A stretch of 25,358 nt of DNA, taken from IMG/VR virus record IMGVR_UViG_3300003595_000001, positions 13,066 through 38,423 of that record. The stretch is one strand, 5' to 3'. Positions 25,309 to 25,358 of this stretch are shown here, piece by piece. The DNA comes from a virus. The translations under genes and the position numbers were made by a program. The notes below the pieces were generated by a model. That model searched no databases, had not been told where the DNA came from, and saw only the letters and a program-made list of their open reading frames with translations. Position 1 is the stretch's first letter, and each line of letters begins with the position of its first letter.

Positions 25309-25333
25309 CTTTTGCATCACGATATGGTATAAT
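25305..25333 (+). promoter_or_regulatory. Strong sigma70-type (early) promoter
   Basis: TTGACT (25305-25310), a 17-base spacer, then TATAAT (25328-25333), with TG one base before the -10 (extended -10). This near-perfect host housekeeping promoter has the form of T4 early promoters. Its -35 overlaps the TGA stop (25306-25308) of the fusion gene, and it reads out of the window. No gene is visible in the remaining 25 bases. Confidence 0.8.
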
Positions 25334-25358
25334 ATAATATGACATTACAATAATAATA

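Noticed and set aside
1-25358. tRNA genes, CRISPR arrays, insertion sequences or attachment sites
   Set aside because: The gaps are all under about 115 bases and hold only promoters, hairpins and ribosome sites. I saw no cloverleaf, direct-repeat array or transposase.

Overview
This window looks like part of the structural (late) gene cluster of a tailed, contractile-tail phage of the T4-like superfamily, most like the marine T4-like viruses (cyanophage or pelagiphage type). Three things support this. One gene is a recognisable baseplate wedge protein gp8. It is followed by a very large protein whose N-terminus matches the 'APYYDDF...QARELTQ' family (DUF4815-like) of marine myoviruses. Exact T4-type late promoter boxes (TATAAATA) sit in the intergenic gaps. 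The DNA is AT-rich, all genes lie on the + strand, and the gaps are very short. The host cannot be told from this sequence. There are no tRNAs, CRISPR arrays or insertion sequences.

Layout. (1) 1-2718: a large histidine-rich, repeat-built virion protein, open at the window edge, in the slot gp7 has in T4. (2) 2790-3878: gp8, behind a tandem late promoter. (3) 3946-9492: a 1848-residue baseplate/tail protein behind a late promoter set in a hairpin. (4) 9504-9909: two tiny genes. (5) 9924-16931: a 2335-residue mosaic tail protein with plastocyanin-like domains, HxH modules, Gly-Tyr repeats and carbohydrate-binding-like folds. (6) 17042-20515: a 1157-residue relative built from the same parts, behind a second hairpin/late-promoter element. 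(7) 20547-21800: a tail fibre with a Cys/His-rich tip, followed at 21803-22540 by a DUF4376-like probable fibre assembly partner. (8) 22604-25308: a non-structural tail of the cluster, with a small membrane protein, a coiled-coil protein and a fused U32-like/methyltransferase enzyme. (9) 25305-25333: a consensus sigma70-type promoter that overlaps the last stop codon and points out of the window.

How the genes fit together. Genes 1-7 very probably build the baseplate periphery and the adsorption apparatus: gp8 anchors the wedge, the giant proteins replace T4 gp7 and gp9-gp12, and the fibre/chaperone pair makes the receptor-binding tip. The same mini-modules recur across several of these proteins: paired HxH, cupredoxin-like, Cys-GG-W and GxGY repeats. 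This suggests a modular, possibly metal-binding virion surface. The last three genes are more likely accessory; the fusion enzyme is the most distinctive of them.

Most notable: type-1-copper-like ligand sets in a tail protein, the HxH module shared by three virion proteins, the U32-like/methyltransferase fusion, and a hairpin plus late-promoter element found twice.
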